This document shows positions 62,082-64,000 of a stretch of 64,000 bases of DNA, piece after piece. Numbering within the stretch: the stretch's first letter is position 1; each line of letters starts with the position of its first letter. A program made the position numbers and the translations under genes. The DNA comes from Parelaphostrongylus tenuis (lineage: Eukaryota; Nematoda; Chromadorea; Rhabditida; Metastrongylidae): positions 1 to 64,000 of the forward strand of contig JAHQIW010007254.1 in assembly GCA_019055375.1 (NCBI GenBank). Direction: 5' to 3'. The notes beneath the pieces are model-generated. The model ran no database searches. It saw only the letters and a list, made by a program, of their open reading frames with translations, and had not been told where the DNA came from.

Positions 62082-64000
62082 TTAAATAATTGAAAAATAA
62101 CTGACTCTTTTCACAATCCATTCGTGAAACATGACAGTCTCGCAAAGATATGAAAGATACGGTCGCACTGATTTATCTGGTTGAGTTTCAACAAGGCGTA
62201 ACTTGAATTCTGAACCCCACTCACATTGACAGGAAATAGTCTTGTAGTGTCCAAATAGCGATGCATACCAAAGAAGCATAATCTGAAAAACCACACATAA
62301 TTCGGAAAAAAAACGATCAAACATGGTGTAGAAAAAGGGAAAAAATAAAGTTATTCATTTGCTAAGACTGAATATCAATCTATACCAGATACCCTATGCG
62401 GCCATTTGCGTCAGCGGGCTTACTCCATTTCAAAAAAATTTGGGAAAACTCCTTTGGAGAATACTCTTCATCAAATATCACAAAATGCAATCGTGGCTTA
62501 TGCCACATGCTCGTGGCCACTTATAAACAACGTCTGCAAGACATCTCGGTCTGCAATGGATTAAAAAATAGCCACGAAGAAGAGTGACAAAAAGAATGTC
62601 AAGTAACATTGAACGTCGCATCAATTCTGTATGTAAGCAGATTTTTGACATAAAGATCCTTTGATCTACATGGAAATTACGATTTCAATGATTTCAAAAT
62701 CTTTCCTATTTAGATACATCCAACCTCTACTTGTTAACTCAATTGGATGTACAACACAGCATTCTTTCTTTCTTTCTTTTTCTTCTTCTTTGTAAACTCT
62801 GACAAAAAAACCTACATTTTCTATCCGTAAATCAGCTGCTGGACCTGATCCTTCAGCTAAGGCACTTCGTAAACCCGTGATTAATGCCATACTAGCTTTT
62901 TTAGGCATTCCTAATCGTTGACAAAAATTCACTGCACACTGAAAAAATTCATAAACTACATGAAACGATTTTATGAAGAAGTTCCAGTCCTGTAGGGAGA
63001 AGTTCAGACTAGATTTTCTACAAGAATTTGCTTTCGATCAACATGATGTGTCTCATTTTATTGCAAAAATATGTATCACCTGCTGTTTCCATGCTGTTAT
63101 ACCACTATTGTTTACATAGGCTTGTGGCGGCGGATTTATAAGACCATTATCAGCATCGATGAAAACAAAATCCACCTGGATTGAAATTTAAAACAGTTTA
63201 GAATTTGTACTGCATACCAGAAAGCCCTTTATTTGAATAAAGCATATTTAAAAAATCGACACCTGATCAATGACGTTTTCAGCTGACTGATCAGCTATAA
63301 TGAGATCATGAATTGGGGCGAGGTTGTTCCTGAAATGAATGTCAATCAATCAACTTGACAGTTCAATCCGGAATTTCTAGCTTCAACATTCTTTCTGCTC
63401 CCTTGATATATTTGACGATTCCATACTTTTATGTTTGCATTTACCTGAGTATTCCCATGAGGTACGGAGTAGGATTATGACAAAGGTCAAGTAAATTGTC
63501 TGGCACAGCTGGTATAAACACATGTGGCCAACTTAATGGTTGTATCAACGCCTCCATAACTTGCACCAGTTTAGAAACGGAACACACCTGATTGAATTCT
63601 GAATTATCACTAGTCCACATCTCATGAATAGGAAATATTATAAGAATTCTCATGAATAGGAAGAGATATAATAAGTAAAATTGAAAAAAAAAGTAATGGA
63701 GCCATGAAAAAGTATAATCTCATAGCATAAACGCATCAACTTCAATTGTGAAAAAGTCTACCGTGTTGTCAGCAAGCAATATTCTTTGCTCTCCTAAAAG
63801 TGCTGCAATGATACATGTAGTAATTTCAGGAGATATTCTGGAAAGCAGAACTGTATTTATTTTTATTTCACAATTTGTTAAATCATAACTGAGGCTACGA
63901 AACAATAAAAGCATCACAGACCGTTCAATAACCTGTGAACATCCAGTCCTACCCAATATTGTTCCTTCATTGAATATCTCAATTCTATTCGGCCATCCCG
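62082..64000 (-). CDS. DENN-domain protein, 3' part (runs off the right edge)
   Basis: The minus-strand exons are 64000-63933 (partial), 63837-63762, 63587-63445, 63329-63263, 63175-63080, 62938-62816, 62282-62225 and 62176 to about 62082. All introns are GT...AG and phases agree. The central DENN signature is clear: CIIAALLGEQRILLADN, then LIQPLSWPHVFIPAVPDNLL and NPTPYLMGIL. The beta-strand block VDFVFIDADNGLINPPP follows. The last exons (IMLLWYASLFGHYKT; LCETVMFHEWI) match the helical downstream DENN part. DENN proteins are guanine-nucleotide exchange factors for Rab GTPases in membrane traffic. The subfamily cannot be decided without the N-terminus. The last exon reads through to a TAA at about 62084; that end is uncertain, because a GTCAGT near 62106 could be another donor. 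Confidence 0.82.

Noticed and set aside
1..64000. CRISPR array, prophage or bacterial operon
   Set aside because: No regularly spaced direct repeats with unique spacers, no ribosome-binding-site-led gene clusters; the gene structure is eukaryotic with spliceosomal introns.

Overview
The window looks like nuclear DNA of a nematode, most likely a repeat-rich parasitic species; the species itself cannot be read from the sequence. The evidence is genes split into short exons by GT...AG introns, poly-pyrimidine TTTCAG acceptors directly before start codons (as expected for trans-spliced first exons), a degenerate block of the nematode telomere hexamer TTAGGC, and nematode-style Cys-loop receptor and transposon families. 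No bacterial-type operon, rRNA gene or CRISPR array was seen. Most long open frames are chance frames or run through microsatellites.

Four genes can be reconstructed exon by exon. (1) 19552-21172 (+): a six-exon, 140-residue LITAF-domain protein, a small zinc-binding endosomal membrane protein. (2) 31281-38679 (+): a nine-exon glycosylasparaginase (aspartylglucosaminidase, lysosomal) of 355 residues with signal peptide and catalytic threonine. Its introns have collected transposons and two of its splice donors are not GT. (3) 43373-49658 (+): seven exons of an anion-type Cys-loop ligand-gated channel subunit of the amine/acetylcholine-gated nematode class. It has M1 to M3, but no M4 was found. 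(4) 62082-64000 (-): the 3' part of a DENN-domain protein (Rab GEF type) that runs off the right edge. A possible membrane-protein exon lies at 953-1292 (-).

The rest is mobile and repetitive DNA. There are mariner relics (1.3-2.3, 32.1-32.7, 33.6-34.2, 35.2-35.9 kb), other Tc1/mariner-superfamily relics (6.2-7.4, 18.7-19.3, 23.0-23.3 kb), Penelope-like retroelement 3' ends with GIY-YIG endonuclease and RT remnants (37.3-38.1, 39.0-40.2, 53.3-54.1, 55.4-56.1 kb), tRNA-derived and palindromic tRNA-bearing repeats (5, 7.5-9.5, 14.3, 21.8, 26.2-26.7, 30.8, 42.2, 50.0, 54.7 kb), and microsatellites (TA, GT/CA, CATA).

The most interesting signal is a family of about 300-bp units at 7.0-7.4, 24.9-25.4, 28.4-29.0 and 29.3 kb. 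It occurs in tandem and in inverted pairs, and every complete unit carries a motif that folds as a type I hammerhead ribozyme. The copies disagree only in scattered core mutations, and their consensus fits all helices. A second, minimal hammerhead-like motif sits in the terminal repeats of the Penelope-like elements. Together they suggest two lineages of self-cleaving-RNA repeats, one of them possibly a retrozyme-like non-autonomous element.
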